From: Paenibacillus xylanexedens
Lineage (GTDB): Bacteria; Bacillota; Bacilli; Paenibacillales; Paenibacillaceae
Assembly (NCBI RefSeq): GCF_007676705.1
Contig: NZ_VEBF01000002.1
Location: 1,240,001 to 1,304,000 of the forward strand
DNA: 64,000 nt
Direction of reading: 5' to 3'
The position numbers and the translations under genes were made by a program. Each line of letters opens with the position of its first letter. Position 1 is the first letter of the stretch. Shown piece after piece: positions 44,848 to 54,110 of this stretch. The notes under the pieces are model-generated. The model had not been told where the DNA came from. It ran no database searches and saw only the letters and a program-made list of their open reading frames with translations.

Positions 44848-45612
44848 TTACATTCCTCCCATTTCTCCGGATTCATATAGCACGCAAGTTAGTGCTGCCA
44901 TTCCAGCTGTCTCAGCACGCAAAATGCGTTTGCCCAGTCCAACAGATACAGCACCAGCCCGATCAGCCTCTGCCGTCTCCTTCTCAGAAAATCCACCTTC
45001 CGGTCCAACAACGATCAAAACTTCTGCACGTGCATCAGGTGCAAGTTGCTCAACAAACGGTTTCAGCGCGTCTCTCAGCTGTTTACCGTTTTCTTTCTCA
45101 TAACAATAACATACCAGGCTATAGCCCTCAAAAGAAGATAACAGCCCTTTCCAGGAAAGTGGCTGCTCCACGGATGGAATGCGATTCCGGTGGCTCTGTT
45201 CGGCTGCTTCCTTGGCAATTTTCCGCCACCGCTCCAACCGTTTGCCTTCTTTCTTGGCATCGTATTGCACAATCGTACGTTCTGAGAGGAAGGGTACAAA
45301 TGATACTGCCCCAATCTCGGTACATCTCTGGATGACCGTCTCCATCTTGTCGCCTTTGGGCAAGCTCTGTGCCACGGTTACGCGAATCCGTGCTTCATGG
45401 TCCATAACCAAAGGCTCTACAATATTGGCCGTCACTTGGCCTGCTTCAATACTTTCAATTTCCACTAGTGCCTCTCTGGAGTTTCCGTCACTGACAATCA
45501 GTTTATCTCCAGGTTTACCACGCATAACCTTGCCGATATGGCGTGCATCATCACCTGTGATGATCACAGCATGTTCATTAAACTGTTCTGCAGATACAAA
45601 ATATCGCTGCAT
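44848..45612 (-). CDS. rsmE: 16S rRNA (uracil-1498 N3)-methyltransferase RsmE
   Basis: A SPOUT-class methyltransferase. MQRYFVSAEQF and HIGKVMRGKPGDKL form the PUA-like N-domain. VAQSLPKGDKMETVIQRCTE and IVVGPEGGFSEKE with LGKRILRAETA form the knotted SAM site. 254 residues, typical. In the prmA - site-2 protease - rsmE - mtaB run. It starts 138 bp after the protease gene. Confidence 0.97.
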   Translation of the reverse strand: MQRYFVSAEQFNEHAVIITGDDARHIGKVMRGKPGDKLIVSDGNSREALVEIESIEAGQVTANIVEPLVMDHEARIRVTVAQSLPKGDKMETVIQRCTEIGAVSFVPFLSERTIVQYDAKKEGKRLERWRKIAKEAAEQSHRNRIPSVEQPLSWKGLLSSFEGYSLVCYCYEKENGKQLRDALKPFVEQLAPDARAEVLIVVGPEGGFSEKETAEADRAGAVSVGLGKRILRAETAGMAALTCVLYESGEMGGM

Positions 45613-45750
45613 TAGTCAATCCACCCATTCTGTCCTGTTATGACTGGAATTCACCCCGTCTGATGACAGGCGTGAATCCAATCGCCACAGATGATCATAC
45701 AACTTTTACGTGTTTCTGACCAGTATTCTGGTCCATAACACAACGTGCTT

Positions 45751-46431
45751 TTAGCGATATAGTTCAATAACCAGCTTTGCCAGGTCCACATACATCGTTT
45801 GCGCAAACTCATACAAAGGTTGAATCGTCATATTTTGCAACGGAGGTATAACAAGAATCAATAGGAAGATAAAAATGGACCATTGCTCCACACCTTGCAG
45901 CTTGCGGCTGATTGAAGGTGGCAGTACATCTTCCAGAATCCGATAACCATCCAGCGGGGGCAACGGAATCAAGTTAAACAGGAACAGGAAAAAGTTTGTT
46001 AGGTTAAAAATAGCGAAGAACGTCGTGATTGCTGTCAGCAGCCGCTCATTATCAATGCCGCCAAGTGCTCCAGAACCAACCAGTGAAGCATAGATGATTG
46101 TACCGATGATCGCGAGTAACAGATTGCTCAGAGGCCCTGCTGCGGATACGATGATGCCCATCAATCTAGGCTTGTCGAAGTTAGCCCGATTAACCGGAAC
46201 CGGACGAGCCCAACCGAAGCCCGCTATAATGAGCAACAGCACACCAAACAAGTCAAAGTGCACAACCGGATTCAGCGTGACCCGACCCAACAGCTTGGCT
46301 GTCGGATCACCGAATTTGTTGGCGAAATATGCATGCGAGAATTCATGCACCGTAAATGCGATCAGAATGGTCAGCAGGAAGAATGGCAGCTGATCGATCG
46401 GATAACGAAAGAACGAATTCCAAAAGTCCAT
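45751..46431 (-). CDS. Site-2 protease family (M50) membrane metalloprotease
   Basis: A 226-residue membrane protein with about five TM helices. The zinc motif H29-E30-x2-H33 is in FTVHEFSHAYFANKF on the first helix. Downstream GPLSNLLLAIIGTIIY and NLIPLPPLDGYRIL supply the second motif region, in which the DG aspartate is the third zinc ligand in S2P enzymes. It lacks a PDZ domain. Substrates are unknown. It lies three bases after prmA and before rsmE, a common arrangement in Paenibacillus-like genomes by my recollection. Confidence 0.92.
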   Translation of the reverse strand: MDFWNSFFRYPIDQLPFFLLTILIAFTVHEFSHAYFANKFGDPTAKLLGRVTLNPVVHFDLFGVLLLIIAGFGWARPVPVNRANFDKPRLMGIIVSAAGPLSNLLLAIIGTIIYASLVGSGALGGIDNERLLTAITTFFAIFNLTNFFLFLFNLIPLPPLDGYRILEDVLPPSISRKLQGVEQWSIFIFLLILVIPPLQNMTIQPLYEFAQTMYVDLAKLVIELYR

Positions 46432-46434
46432 ACG

Positions 46435-47400
46435 TTACCCCTTTCTGGCTACATACGCCAGCCAATCCTCATCACGGTGGATGGCACTCACTTCAAACCC
46501 GGAGGCTACCAATGCATCATGCACAACCTGCTCTTTGTTCTTCCAAATGCCCGATACAATATAGGTGCCGCCAGACTCAAGTGCATTATACACATCGTCC
46601 ACGAACAACAAAATGATCTCTGCCAGAATGTTAGCCACCACAACCTTAACAGGCAGTTGTACTCCAAGTGCAGGGTCCTGATTGCCAAGGACGGACAGCA
46701 AATCACTCTCTTTAACCGTAATTTGTTGCTCCAGCCCATTCAGTTCTACATTCTCCCTGGCACTGATGACCGCAACTGGATCCAGATCGAGCGCCAACAC
46801 ATGTTTAGCACCAAGCTTTATCGCTCCAATTGCCAAAATGCCAGAACCTGTACCTACGTCAATGATTTCCTCGCCGCCTTGAATAACCGTTTCCAGTGTA
46901 CGCAAGCAGAGGGAAGTCGTTGGATGAGTTCCTGTACCAAAAGCCATGCCTGGGTCAAGTTCAATAATTTTCTCATCCGGACTTTCTGGCGTATACTCTT
47001 CCCACGTTGGTTTAATCGTCAGACGTTCTGATACACGTACCGGTTTGAAATATTGCTTCCAGGCCGTTGCCCAGTCATTTTCATCCACTGTACGTGTCTC
47101 ATAACGAACCTCACCCGTATCAATTCCGAATTCAGTGAGTTCTTCGATTCTTGGATTAACTTCTGACTGCAATGCAACCATATCCGTACCTTCGGAGAAG
47201 TACCCTTTGATGACCGCAAAGCCTTCAGGAATATCATTCAAAGGAACATCGTATAACTCACCATATGTCGTGTCTCGTTTTTTATTTAAAGTACCGGACT
47301 CTTCAATCGAAACCCCTCCAGCACCCGCTTCATGTAAAAAATTAGAAATCATCTCCACAGCTTCTTCTGTGGTATGTATTGTTAGTTCATGCCATAACAT
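46435..47400 (-). CDS. prmA: Ribosomal protein L11 methyltransferase PrmA
   Basis: Methylates ribosomal protein L11. MLWHELTIHTTEEAVEMISN is the N-terminal substrate-binding domain; DPGMAFGTGTHPTT, then DVGTGSGILAIGAIKLGA (motif I) and VVANILAEIIL (the NPPY-like region) form the SAM domain. The ATG at 47400 is backed by GGAGG and the family start; an in-frame start at 47436 is not needed. 321 residues. In B. subtilis prmA directly follows dnaJ; here three small genes intervene. Confidence 0.97.
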   Translation of the reverse strand: MLWHELTIHTTEEAVEMISNFLHEAGAGGVSIEESGTLNKKRDTTYGELYDVPLNDIPEGFAVIKGYFSEGTDMVALQSEVNPRIEELTEFGIDTGEVRYETRTVDENDWATAWKQYFKPVRVSERLTIKPTWEEYTPESPDEKIIELDPGMAFGTGTHPTTSLCLRTLETVIQGGEEIIDVGTGSGILAIGAIKLGAKHVLALDLDPVAVISARENVELNGLEQQITVKESDLLSVLGNQDPALGVQLPVKVVVANILAEIILLFVDDVYNALESGGTYIVSGIWKNKEQVVHDALVASGFEVSAIHRDEDWLAYVARKG

Positions 47401-47487
47401 ACTTGGTTTTTCCTCCTCATTTTTCAAACATCCCAACTATTGTACTACACAAGCGAGCAGGAGTACAAAGCCGCATCAGTAAAAGAA

Positions 47488-47531
47488 AAACAAAACAGGA
47501 TATCCGCAGCTTGACCGCTCGAATATCCTGT
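47488..47531 (-). terminator. Intrinsic terminator after the small gene pair
   Basis: ACAGGATAT and ATATCCTGT pair on the minus strand (47531-47523 with 47503-47495), then TTTGTTTTTC. It lies 31 bp after the gene at 47562 and before prmA, so prmA needs its own promoter or readthrough. Confidence 0.85.
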
Positions 47532-47561
47532 CGTGTAATGATCATTATCAGGTTCATTTAC

Positions 47562-47954
47562 TTAGCAAAAACGCCCACCGTTCTGTGTAATCATCTCTGC
47601 GGCTTGCGGTAACGAATCGTTGGATACGGACACCGTCAACAATATTTCTTGTCTTAGCCTGTTTACCGAATCCTCTTCGGGTGTATCATAGACCTGCCCA
47701 TTTGATAACATTTCCGTTTCATCACTAATCAGGCCAAGTACATTCAGCTCGCCACTAAATCCTCCGACGACAGCCGTAGGAGAACTATCGGTGCCTGTAA
47801 CATCGTGTGAGTCCAATGCAGACGATTCATTACTACGACTCTCGATACTTAATTGGTTCGGGTGCAACAATTCCAGAGCTCTACGTGCAGACTCCGCCTC
47901 AGTCCAGCTGGTAAAAACAGCTTCGAGGGTCACTGCCGAGCGATCTTCAGTCAT
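47562..47954 (-). CDS. Uncharacterised small protein, paralogue of 48348-48716 product
   Basis: A 130-residue protein of unknown function. The N-terminal part (AVFTSWTEAESARRALELLH, then LSIESRS) reads as beta-alpha-beta, a 50-residue Ser/Asp-rich middle follows, and the end is LLTVSVSNDSLPQAAEMITQ-NGG, again beta-alpha. The same plan and end (LLTVVVDESVHHRAMSIIEQ-AGG) appear in the product of 48348-48716, so the two are paralogues. The ATG overlaps the yfhD-like stop in ATGACTGA with GGGAG upstream, so it is translationally coupled. The longer in-frame start at 47990 lies inside that upstream gene. Confidence 0.75.
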   Translation of the reverse strand: MTEDRSAVTLEAVFTSWTEAESARRALELLHPNQLSIESRSNESSALDSHDVTGTDSSPTAVVGGFSGELNVLGLISDETEMLSNGQVYDTPEEDSVNRLRQEILLTVSVSNDSLPQAAEMITQNGGRFC

Positions 47955-48126
47955 GAAGCTCCCGTCCCTGACGTCGATCAGCCGCTTCACTGCGGCGTAG
48001 TGCTTCTATATCTTCATGATCTGCAGCTTCAGCGCTGAATTCCACGTCTTCATTTTTGGCGGACTGCAATCGTTTCATCTTTTCCGTTTTTGTGAGAATC
48101 TTGCCTGGGCGTTCGTGTTCTGCCAT
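47947..48126 (-). CDS. YfhD-like small protein
   Basis: A 59-residue open frame: MAEHERPGKILTKTEKMKRL at the start, then EDVEFSAEAADHEDIEALRR and SEAADRRQ. The DVEFSxExADxxDxEAxxRxEAAxRRQ pattern matches the YfhD family of short, charged, probably spore-associated proteins in Bacillales. AAGGAGG is nine bases before the ATG. It overlaps the next gene by 8 bp. A 17-bp palindrome lies 38 bp upstream. Confidence 0.75.
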   Translation of the reverse strand: MAEHERPGKILTKTEKMKRLQSAKNEDVEFSAEAADHEDIEALRRSEAADRRQGRELHD

Positions 48127-48163
48127 TGTTATGTTCCTCCTTCAAATTAAAATGAACTAATAC

Positions 48164-48180
48164 GTGTTACACTGTAACAC
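48164..48180. promoter_or_regulatory. Operator-like palindrome upstream of the YfhD-like gene
   Basis: GTGTTACA-C-TGTAACAC, perfect 8-bp arms around one base, 38 bp before the ATG and at the edge of repeat copy D. The shape suits a dimeric repressor site, but it could also be part of the repeat terminus. Confidence 0.5.
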
Positions 48181-48315
48181 TCCGATTGTAGTCCCATCCT
48201 CCGATCGCTGTTATCCCCAGATTTCTTCAACTCCCTTCTTATAGGGAGAAATCCAGGGATAAAGGCGAACGCTTTGCTTCTTCAGATTGGTTCTACACTC
48301 TCCGTTAAAGTGTAA
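48167..48315. repeat. Intergenic long-hairpin repeat, copy D
   Basis: A copy of the same family: core CCGATCGCTGTTATCCCCAG, stem TTATCCC/GGGATAA, inner CTCCCT/AGGGAG hairpin, tail GAACGCTTTGCTTCTTCAGA and terminal GTGTAA. It lies between the two paralogous small genes. The left boundary is blurred by the palindrome at 48164. Confidence 0.8.
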
Positions 48316-48347
48316 TTCTCTGTTCATCTTATATAGATTTCCTGAAA

Positions 48348-48716
48348 CTAAATCATTCCACCGGCTTGTTCGATTATAGACATAGCACGGTGATGTACCG
48401 ACTCATCTACAACGACAGTTAATAATACATCTCTTCCTGTAGGTCCACCCTGTCCGCCATCACTCATGCCACTTGCGGAAGGGTCTGCCGCAGCCATGAT
48501 TCCAGCACTGGCATTCGTTTGCATTGAATCGGGCACCCATGATGAAAAACTGCCGGAAACGCCCGGCTTGTAGGAAGCCCCGCTTGGTCCTACACCCGCA
48601 TATCGGCTGAATCGATTAATCGACAGGTCCTCCACTCGCAATGCCTCCAGTTTTTTGGCTGCCCCTTGAGCTTGCTCCGGGCTGTGAAAGTACGCCAAAA
48701 TATTTTTCTCGGTCAT
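48348..48716 (-). CDS. Uncharacterised small protein, paralogue of 47562-47954 product
   Basis: A 122-residue protein: MTEKNILAYFHSPEQAQGAA, then KKLEALRVEDLSINRFSRY, a Gly/Ser/Ala/Pro-rich middle of about 50 residues, and LLTVVVDESVHHRAMSIIEQ-AGGMI. It reads as the two halves of a small alpha/beta fold split by a flexible linker. No family recognised. AGGTG precedes the ATG at 48716. It is cut off from dnaJ by a terminator and from the YfhD-like gene by repeat copy D. Confidence 0.75.
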   Translation of the reverse strand: MTEKNILAYFHSPEQAQGAAKKLEALRVEDLSINRFSRYAGVGPSGASYKPGVSGSFSSWVPDSMQTNASAGIMAAADPSASGMSDGGQGGPTGRDVLLTVVVDESVHHRAMSIIEQAGGMI

Positions 48717-48896
48717 TCGCTTCACCTGCTTCCCTAATTTCTCGCATATCAGCTATGCATATCATTCTCGCCATGCTATCTTTCCGCAAGTTCGCTCAGA
48801 ATATACCGAAATGCTCCCACAACTTGCTGCCGTTCTTCGTATCAAAAATTCATGGATTCTGCCAAGACTAATGGATAGCCACTCCAAAAGGCGTAC

Positions 48897-48940
48897 AAAA
48901 AAGGACACCCTGCGGTAAAAACCGCTGTGGTGTCCTTTTG
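48897..48940 (-). terminator. Intrinsic terminator of the hrcA-grpE-dnaK-dnaJ operon
   Basis: AAAAGGACACC pairs with GGTGTCCTTTT, with inner GCGGT/ACCGC pairing, and T-runs on both sides, so it can act in either direction. It lies about 20 bp after the dnaJ stop. Confidence 0.9.
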
Positions 48941-48959
48941 AGATTGCTATATTTTATTC

Positions 48960-50084
48960 TCAGTCGCCACGGAAGGCGCGCTTCACTCTGTCAAAGAAGG
49001 ATTGTTCATGCTCATGTGTCTGCTCTCCATCCAGCGCAGCAATTTGGCGAAGCAGATCTTTCTGCTCGTCATTCAGCTTACTAGGTGTAACCACAACCAC
49101 TTTCACATGCTGATCCCCTTGCCCCATACCACGCAGGCGTGGTACACCTTTGCCTTTGAGACGGAAATACGTTCCCGTTTGTGTACCGGCTGGTACTTTC
49201 AACTTCACTTTCTCGGTCAGTGTCGGGATCTCAACTTCATCTCCCAGAGCTGCCTGGGCAAAGGTGAGTGGGATTTCACAATAGATATCGTCGCCTTCAC
49301 GCTCGAAGAAATCATGGGATTTCACACGAATGACAATATACAGATCTCCCGCTGGTCCGCCACGCAGACCGCCTTCGCCCTCGCCTGTCATACGCAGTTG
49401 CGCACCATCATCTACACCCGCTGGAATGCGAACATGGATTTTGCGTTGCTTGCGGACTTTACCGCTACCGCTACATGTCGTACATTTTTCTTTGATGATC
49501 TGGCCTGAACCACTACAGTTCGAACATGCACGACGATTAACCATACGACCAAACGGTGTATTCTGCACGACTTCCTGCTGACCGCTACCTTGGCAGACCG
49601 AGCAGGTTTCCGGTTTCGTTCCAGGTTTGGCACCTGAGCCATGACAGGTATCACAGCCTTCGGTACGCGGAATCGTAATATCGGTTTCTTTCCCGAATAC
49701 AGCTTCCTTGAATTCAATGGTCATCGTGTACTGCAGGTCATTCCCCCGTTGCGGAGCATTTGGATCACGTCGTCCGCCGCCACCGCCACCAAAGAACATG
49801 TCGAAGATGTCGCCAAATCCGCCGCCGCCAAAATCACCGCCACCACCGAATCCACCCTGATTCGGATCGACATGACCATATTGGTCATACTGTGCACGCT
49901 TCTGACCGTCACTCACGACATCATAAGCTTCTTTAACTTCTTTAAATTTAGCTTCCGCATCAGCAGCCTTGTTTACGTCAGGGTGATACTGACGGGCAAG
50001 CTTACGGTAAGCCTTTTTAATCTCATCGTCGTTAGCCGTTTTACTAACGCCAAGCACCTCATAATAATCACGCTTTTCAGCCAC
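48960..50084 (-). CDS. dnaJ: Chaperone DnaJ
   Basis: A 374-residue type I J-protein that stimulates DnaK. J domain with HPD at 34-36, a G/F region ([18 protein letters not shown]), four zinc repeats ([32 protein letters not shown]) and the C-terminal substrate domain. GTG start with GGTGG upstream. It is 129 bp after dnaK and last in the CIRCE-controlled operon. Confidence 0.98.
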   Translation of the reverse strand: MAEKRDYYEVLGVSKTANDDEIKKAYRKLARQYHPDVNKAADAEAKFKEVKEAYDVVSDGQKRAQYDQYGHVDPNQGGFGGGGDFGGGGFGDIFDMFFGGGGGGRRDPNAPQRGNDLQYTMTIEFKEAVFGKETDITIPRTEGCDTCHGSGAKPGTKPETCSVCQGSGQQEVVQNTPFGRMVNRRACSNCSGSGQIIKEKCTTCSGSGKVRKQRKIHVRIPAGVDDGAQLRMTGEGEGGLRGGPAGDLYIVIRVKSHDFFEREGDDIYCEIPLTFAQAALGDEVEIPTLTEKVKLKVPAGTQTGTYFRLKGKGVPRLRGMGQGDQHVKVVVVTPSKLNDEQKDLLRQIAALDGEQTHEHEQSFFDRVKRAFRGD

Positions 50085-50213
50085 TCTTCCACCCCCATAT
50101 CATTCACCATATCGCACATCGTGACAAAAGGAAAGCCAAAGCACGGGAGCCCCGGCTATGACTTTCCCTCTAATTCGAACGTCACCGATGTTTAATTCGC
50201 GTAGAACTACGAA

Positions 50214-52058
50214 TTAGTTTTGTTTTTTATCTTCATCCACAACTTCGTAATCAGCGTCTACAACGTTGTCACGTTTTGCGGAACCTTGTTGCTCTTCAGC
50301 ACCTTGTGCTTCTTGCTCTTGCGCCTGTGCTTGCTCATACAGTTTCACGGACAGTTGTTGAACGATCTCTGTCAGTTCTTCTGTAGCAGCTTTGATGTCT
50401 TCCAGGTTGTCGGAAGCCAGAACGCCTTGCAGTTTTTCTTTGGCTGCATTTGCTTTTTCAACTTCGCCAGCATCTGCTTTTTCGCCAAGATCTTTGATCG
50501 TTTTGTCAACAGAGTAGATCAATTGATCTGCACTGTTTTTCGCTTCAACGAGTTCTCTGCGTTTTTTATCTTCTTCAGCGTGCAGCTCAGCATCTTTCAT
50601 CATTTGCTCAACTTCAGCATCGCTCAAACCGCTGGAAGAAGTGATTGTGATTTTTTGAGTTTTGTTTGTACCTTTATCTGTTGCAGATACGTTAACGATA
50701 CCATTGGCATCAATATCGAAGCTAACTTCGATCTGCGGAACGCCACGTGGAGCTGGTGGAATATCACCCAACATGAAACGTCCAAGCGATTTGTTACCCG
50801 CTGCCATCTCACGCTCACCTTGCAGAACATGAATCTCAACGCTTGGTTGATTGTCTGCATACGTGGAGAATACTTGAGATTTGCTTGTAGGGATCGTTGT
50901 GTTACGTTCGATCATTTTAGTGAATACGCCACCTGCTGTTTCGATACCCAGGGACAATGGAGTTACGTCGAGCAATACAACGTCTTTCACATCACCTGTC
51001 AGTACGCCCGCTTGTACAGCAGCACCCAAAGCTACAACTTCATCCGGGTTAACGCCTTTGTGTGGCTCTTTACCAGTCAGTTTCTTGATCGCTTCTTGTA
51101 CTGCAGGAATACGTGTGGAACCACCAACCAATACGATCTTGTCGATATCGTTAGCCGTCATACCCGCATCGCTCAATGCACGACGAGTTGGTTCGAGTGT
51201 ACGCTCAACCAGACCTTCAGAGATTTCTTCAAATTTCGCACGGCTCAGGTTCAACTCCAAATGCTGAGGAACGCCATCAGCAACCGTGATGAACGGCAAG
51301 GAGATCGTTGTAGTCAATACGCCGGAAAGTTCTTTTTTCGCTTTTTCCGCTGCATCTTTCAAACGTTGAACCGCTGCTTTATCTTTGCTCAAGTCAATGC
51401 CTTGATCTTTTTTGAATTCACTTACGAGATAATCGATGATCACTTGGTCAAAGTCATCCCCGCCCAGTTGGTTGTCCCCGCTAGTTGCTTTAACTTCGAA
51501 GAAGCCGTCACCCAGTTCAAGAATGGATACGTCGAACGTACCGCCACCCAAGTCATATACGAGAATCGTTTGGTCTTCGGATTTCTCCATACCGTATGCC
51601 AAAGCTGCTGCTGTTGGCTCGTTGACGATACGCAGAACTTCCAAACCTGCAATTTTACCCGCATCTTTAGTCGCTTGACGCTGACTGTCATTGAAGTAAG
51701 CTGGTACAGTGATAACTGCTTGAGTTACCGTTTGGCCCAGATAAGCTTCAGCATCGGATTTCAATTTTTGCAGGATGATTGCAGAGATCTCTTGTGCAGA
51801 GTAGTCTTTGCTATCGATTGTTTCTTTGTGGGAAGTACCCATATGACGTTTGATCGACATGATGGTACGATCCGGATTCGTGATCGCTTGACGTTTTGCT
51901 GTTTCACCGACAACACGCTCTCCATCTTTTTTGAAACCTACTACGGATGGGGTTGTACGTGCGCCCTCGGGATTTGGAATTACGACTGCCTCGCCGCCTT
52001 CCATTACCGCTACGCATGAGTTTGTTGTTCCTAAGTCAATACCGATTACTTTACTCAT
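50214..52058 (-). CDS. dnaK: Chaperone DnaK (Hsp70)
   Basis: A 614-residue Hsp70. The N-terminal ATPase domain starts [20 protein letters not shown] and includes [13 protein letters not shown] and [10 protein letters not shown]. The linker [13 protein letters not shown] leads to the substrate-binding domain. The lid ends in a Q/E-rich tail. It lacks the extra insert of Gram-negative DnaK, as in other Firmicutes. Lies 158 bp after grpE. A large antisense open frame over the gene is a codon-usage artefact. Confidence 0.99.
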   Translation of the reverse strand: MSKVIGIDLGTTNSCVAVMEGGEAVVIPNPEGARTTPSVVGFKKDGERVVGETAKRQAITNPDRTIMSIKRHMGTSHKETIDSKDYSAQEISAIILQKLKSDAEAYLGQTVTQAVITVPAYFNDSQRQATKDAGKIAGLEVLRIVNEPTAAALAYGMEKSEDQTILVYDLGGGTFDVSILELGDGFFEVKATSGDNQLGGDDFDQVIIDYLVSEFKKDQGIDLSKDKAAVQRLKDAAEKAKKELSGVLTTTISLPFITVADGVPQHLELNLSRAKFEEISEGLVERTLEPTRRALSDAGMTANDIDKIVLVGGSTRIPAVQEAIKKLTGKEPHKGVNPDEVVALGAAVQAGVLTGDVKDVVLLDVTPLSLGIETAGGVFTKMIERNTTIPTSKSQVFSTYADNQPSVEIHVLQGEREMAAGNKSLGRFMLGDIPPAPRGVPQIEVSFDIDANGIVNVSATDKGTNKTQKITITSSSGLSDAEVEQMMKDAELHAEEDKKRRELVEAKNSADQLIYSVDKTIKDLGEKADAGEVEKANAAKEKLQGVLASDNLEDIKAATEELTEIVQQLSVKLYEQAQAQEQEAQGAEEQQGSAKRDNVVDADYEVVDEDKKQN

Positions 52059-52216
52059 GGAAAAATTTCCTCCTCGACAATTTAAAATAAATGGGTCAGG
52101 TATGACCCTTATTGGATGTTCATGTTGCTAATCGTGCTCTATGTGTACAAACCTTTATATTAAGCTTCGACCACATTATTCAACCATGGAGCCGACTCAT
52201 TCTTTCCTGCCGGAAA

Positions 52217-52780
52217 TTATGAGCTGACTTTAACCATAGCCGGACGAAGCACTTTATCTTTCAGCATGTAGCCTTTTTGGACTTCCTCAACAACGATACC
52301 TTCTTCGTACTCGTCGCTCTCCACTTGCATGATTGCTTGGTGGAATTCAGGATTGAACGGTTGTCCTACTGATTCCATCGCCGTCAGACCTTCATTCGTC
52401 ATCACAGTTTCCAATTGACGGAAAATCATTTGGATACCTTTTGAGAAAGATTCGGACTCTGTTCCTTCCGGTACAGTAGCCATGGCACGCTCGAAGTTAT
52501 CAATAACCGGTACCAGTTCGGTGACCAGCTTCATCGAAGCATATTTAGCCAATTCCTCTTTTTCCTTCTGTGTACGACGACGGAAGTTATCAAAATCAGC
52601 CTGTGCACGGACATAACGCTGCTGTTGCTCCTCAGCTTCTGCCTTCAGACGTGCAAGCTCATCCTGCTCCTGATCAGCGATCTCTTCAGCTTGTGCTTCT
52701 GCAGCGCCAGCTTCATTGACAGGCTCATGCTCAGCTGCTGTTACCTCTTGTTCTTCTGTAAATGATTGCTCCTCTTTCAA
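52217..52780 (-). CDS. grpE: Nucleotide exchange factor GrpE
   Basis: Releases ADP from DnaK. An acidic, low-complexity N-tail is followed by the long helix (RYVRAQADFDNFRRRTQKEK) and the beta domain (NPEFHQAIMQVESDEYEEG, VEEVQKGYMLKDKVLRPAMV). A GTG at 52789 lies within the ribosome site AAGGAGGTG; the TTG at 52780, six bases after it, is the better start and gives 187 residues. Between hrcA and dnaK. Confidence 0.96.
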   Translation of the reverse strand: MKEEQSFTEEQEVTAAEHEPVNEAGAAEAQAEEIADQEQDELARLKAEAEEQQQRYVRAQADFDNFRRRTQKEKEELAKYASMKLVTELVPVIDNFERAMATVPEGTESESFSKGIQMIFRQLETVMTNEGLTAMESVGQPFNPEFHQAIMQVESDEYEEGIVVEEVQKGYMLKDKVLRPAMVKVSS

Positions 52781-52823
52781 GATGTTCACCTCCTTATACG
52801 AATGAAATGTTCATTTCCGTCTC

Positions 52824-53855
52824 TTATTTGAAACGATGCGTCAGCATCGCCGTCAAATCACGGGATAGTGTATTTAGAATATGAATGACACGTGCGTAAT
52901 CCATCCGCGTGGGTCCCAGAATACCGATCGAACCCAAAGCCTCACCGTCCAATGAATAGGAGGCTGTAATCAGGCTGCAGTTAGCAAAGGCTTCATGATC
53001 ATTCTCGGTGCCTATTCGCACCTGAATACCAGATCCACCCGGCACGGGCATCATCAATTTCATGAGTGTTGGTGTTTCCTCAAGCAGATCAAGAATATCT
53101 TTTACCTTTTCGATATCTTTAAACTCCGGCTGAGTTAACATATTAGTGGCACCACTGAGGAACAGACGATTATCATTTTCATTATCAAAGGCACTGTTCA
53201 GCACCTGCATGACTTCCTCATAACGTGTAATATGCCGTTCCATCTCTTGCCCAAGTTCGCTATAGAGACGGGATTTCAATTTGTAAATTGGCACTCCAAC
53301 CAGCTTGGTGTTCAATAGTCGAACCACATTCTCCATCTCGGCTACCGAGATTTCTGGCGGAATCTGGACCGTCTTGTTCTCAACCTGACCGGTATTGGTC
53401 ACAATGATTGCCACAGCTTCACTTTCGTTCAGCGGAAGCAATTGGAAGTGGCGAAGGGACGTATGGAATACTTCCGGTCCAAGCAGGATCGAAGTATAAT
53501 TCGTCATATGTGACAAAATATTGGATGCATGTTGAATAACTTGTTCCATGACATTCAGCTTTTCGGCGAAGAACGACTTCAGATCGTCCAATTCCTGCGG
53601 CTCCACCTGATTCCAAGGAACCAAATGATCGACATAATATCGATAGCCTTTATGGGAAGGAATGCGTCCTGCCGATGTATGCGGCTGTTCCAGGAAACCC
53701 ATATCTTCAAGGTCCGCCATTTCATTACGGATCGTCGCCGGACTGTATCCAACATCTCCCCTTTTGGAAATGCTCCGGGACCCTACGGGCTCAGCTGAAC
53801 GGATATAGTCATCCACTATAGCGTTCAGAATCATTCGTTGACGCTCTGTTAACAT
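52824..53855 (-). CDS. hrcA: Heat-inducible transcription repressor HrcA
   Basis: Represses class I heat-shock genes by binding CIRCE. MLTERQRMILNAIVDDYIRS and the PVGSRSISKR winged helix begin the protein; GFLEQPHTSAGRIPSHKGYR is the signature. 343 residues from the ATG at 53855, which has AAGGAGG upstream; the open extension to 53891 would run toward the operator. A CIRCE element lies 41 bp upstream, so the operon is autoregulated. Confidence 0.98.
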   Translation of the reverse strand: MLTERQRMILNAIVDDYIRSAEPVGSRSISKRGDVGYSPATIRNEMADLEDMGFLEQPHTSAGRIPSHKGYRYYVDHLVPWNQVEPQELDDLKSFFAEKLNVMEQVIQHASNILSHMTNYTSILLGPEVFHTSLRHFQLLPLNESEAVAIIVTNTGQVENKTVQIPPEISVAEMENVVRLLNTKLVGVPIYKLKSRLYSELGQEMERHITRYEEVMQVLNSAFDNENDNRLFLSGATNMLTQPEFKDIEKVKDILDLLEETPTLMKLMMPVPGGSGIQVRIGTENDHEAFANCSLITASYSLDGEALGSIGILGPTRMDYARVIHILNTLSRDLTAMLTHRFK

Positions 53856-53895
53856 GGTGAGTATTCCCTCCTTCTGACTGTACTGTCCCATGTCG

Positions 53896-53922
53896 TTAGC
53901 ACTCCGGTTAGATGAGTGCTAA
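53896..53922. promoter_or_regulatory. CIRCE operator of hrcA operon
   Basis: TTAGCACTC, nine bases, GAGTGCTAA: exact consensus CIRCE, binding site for HrcA, located just downstream of the promoter at 53934-53963. Confidence 0.98.
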
Positions 53923-53933
53923 GCGGTAATACA

Positions 53934-53963
53934 AAAATACCAAACTGACGTGAACATTGTCAA
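53934..53963 (-). promoter_or_regulatory. SigA-type promoter of hrcA-grpE-dnaK-dnaJ
   Basis: Minus strand TTGACA (53963-53958, perfect), 18-bp spacer, TATTTT (53939-53934). Transcription would start beside the CIRCE element, which explains repression. Confidence 0.75.
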
Positions 53964-54054
53964 GTGAGTTTGATGAGCGGGCTCATCTATTTATAGTATA
54001 GACCAATGTCGTGGTGTACTAACAACTTTACTGAAGATAGTTTGAAGTAAAAAA

Positions 54055-54101
54055 GGACTGCATGTAGGGCAGAGGTTGACTCGGCTCAATCCATGCAGTC
54101 C
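54055..54101 (-). terminator. Intrinsic terminator of the GNAT gene
   Basis: GGACTGCATG pairs with CATGCAGTCC on the minus strand, followed by TTTTTTACTTC, ten bases after the stop codon. Confidence 0.88.
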
Positions 54102-54110
54102 ATTCTGTTG

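Noticed and set aside
50220-52019. 599-codon open frame on the plus strand opposite dnaK
   Set aside because: It mirrors dnaK exactly, is rich in Cys, Phe and Arg, and has no plausible ribosome site. Highly biased codon use in dnaK is known to leave long antisense frames.
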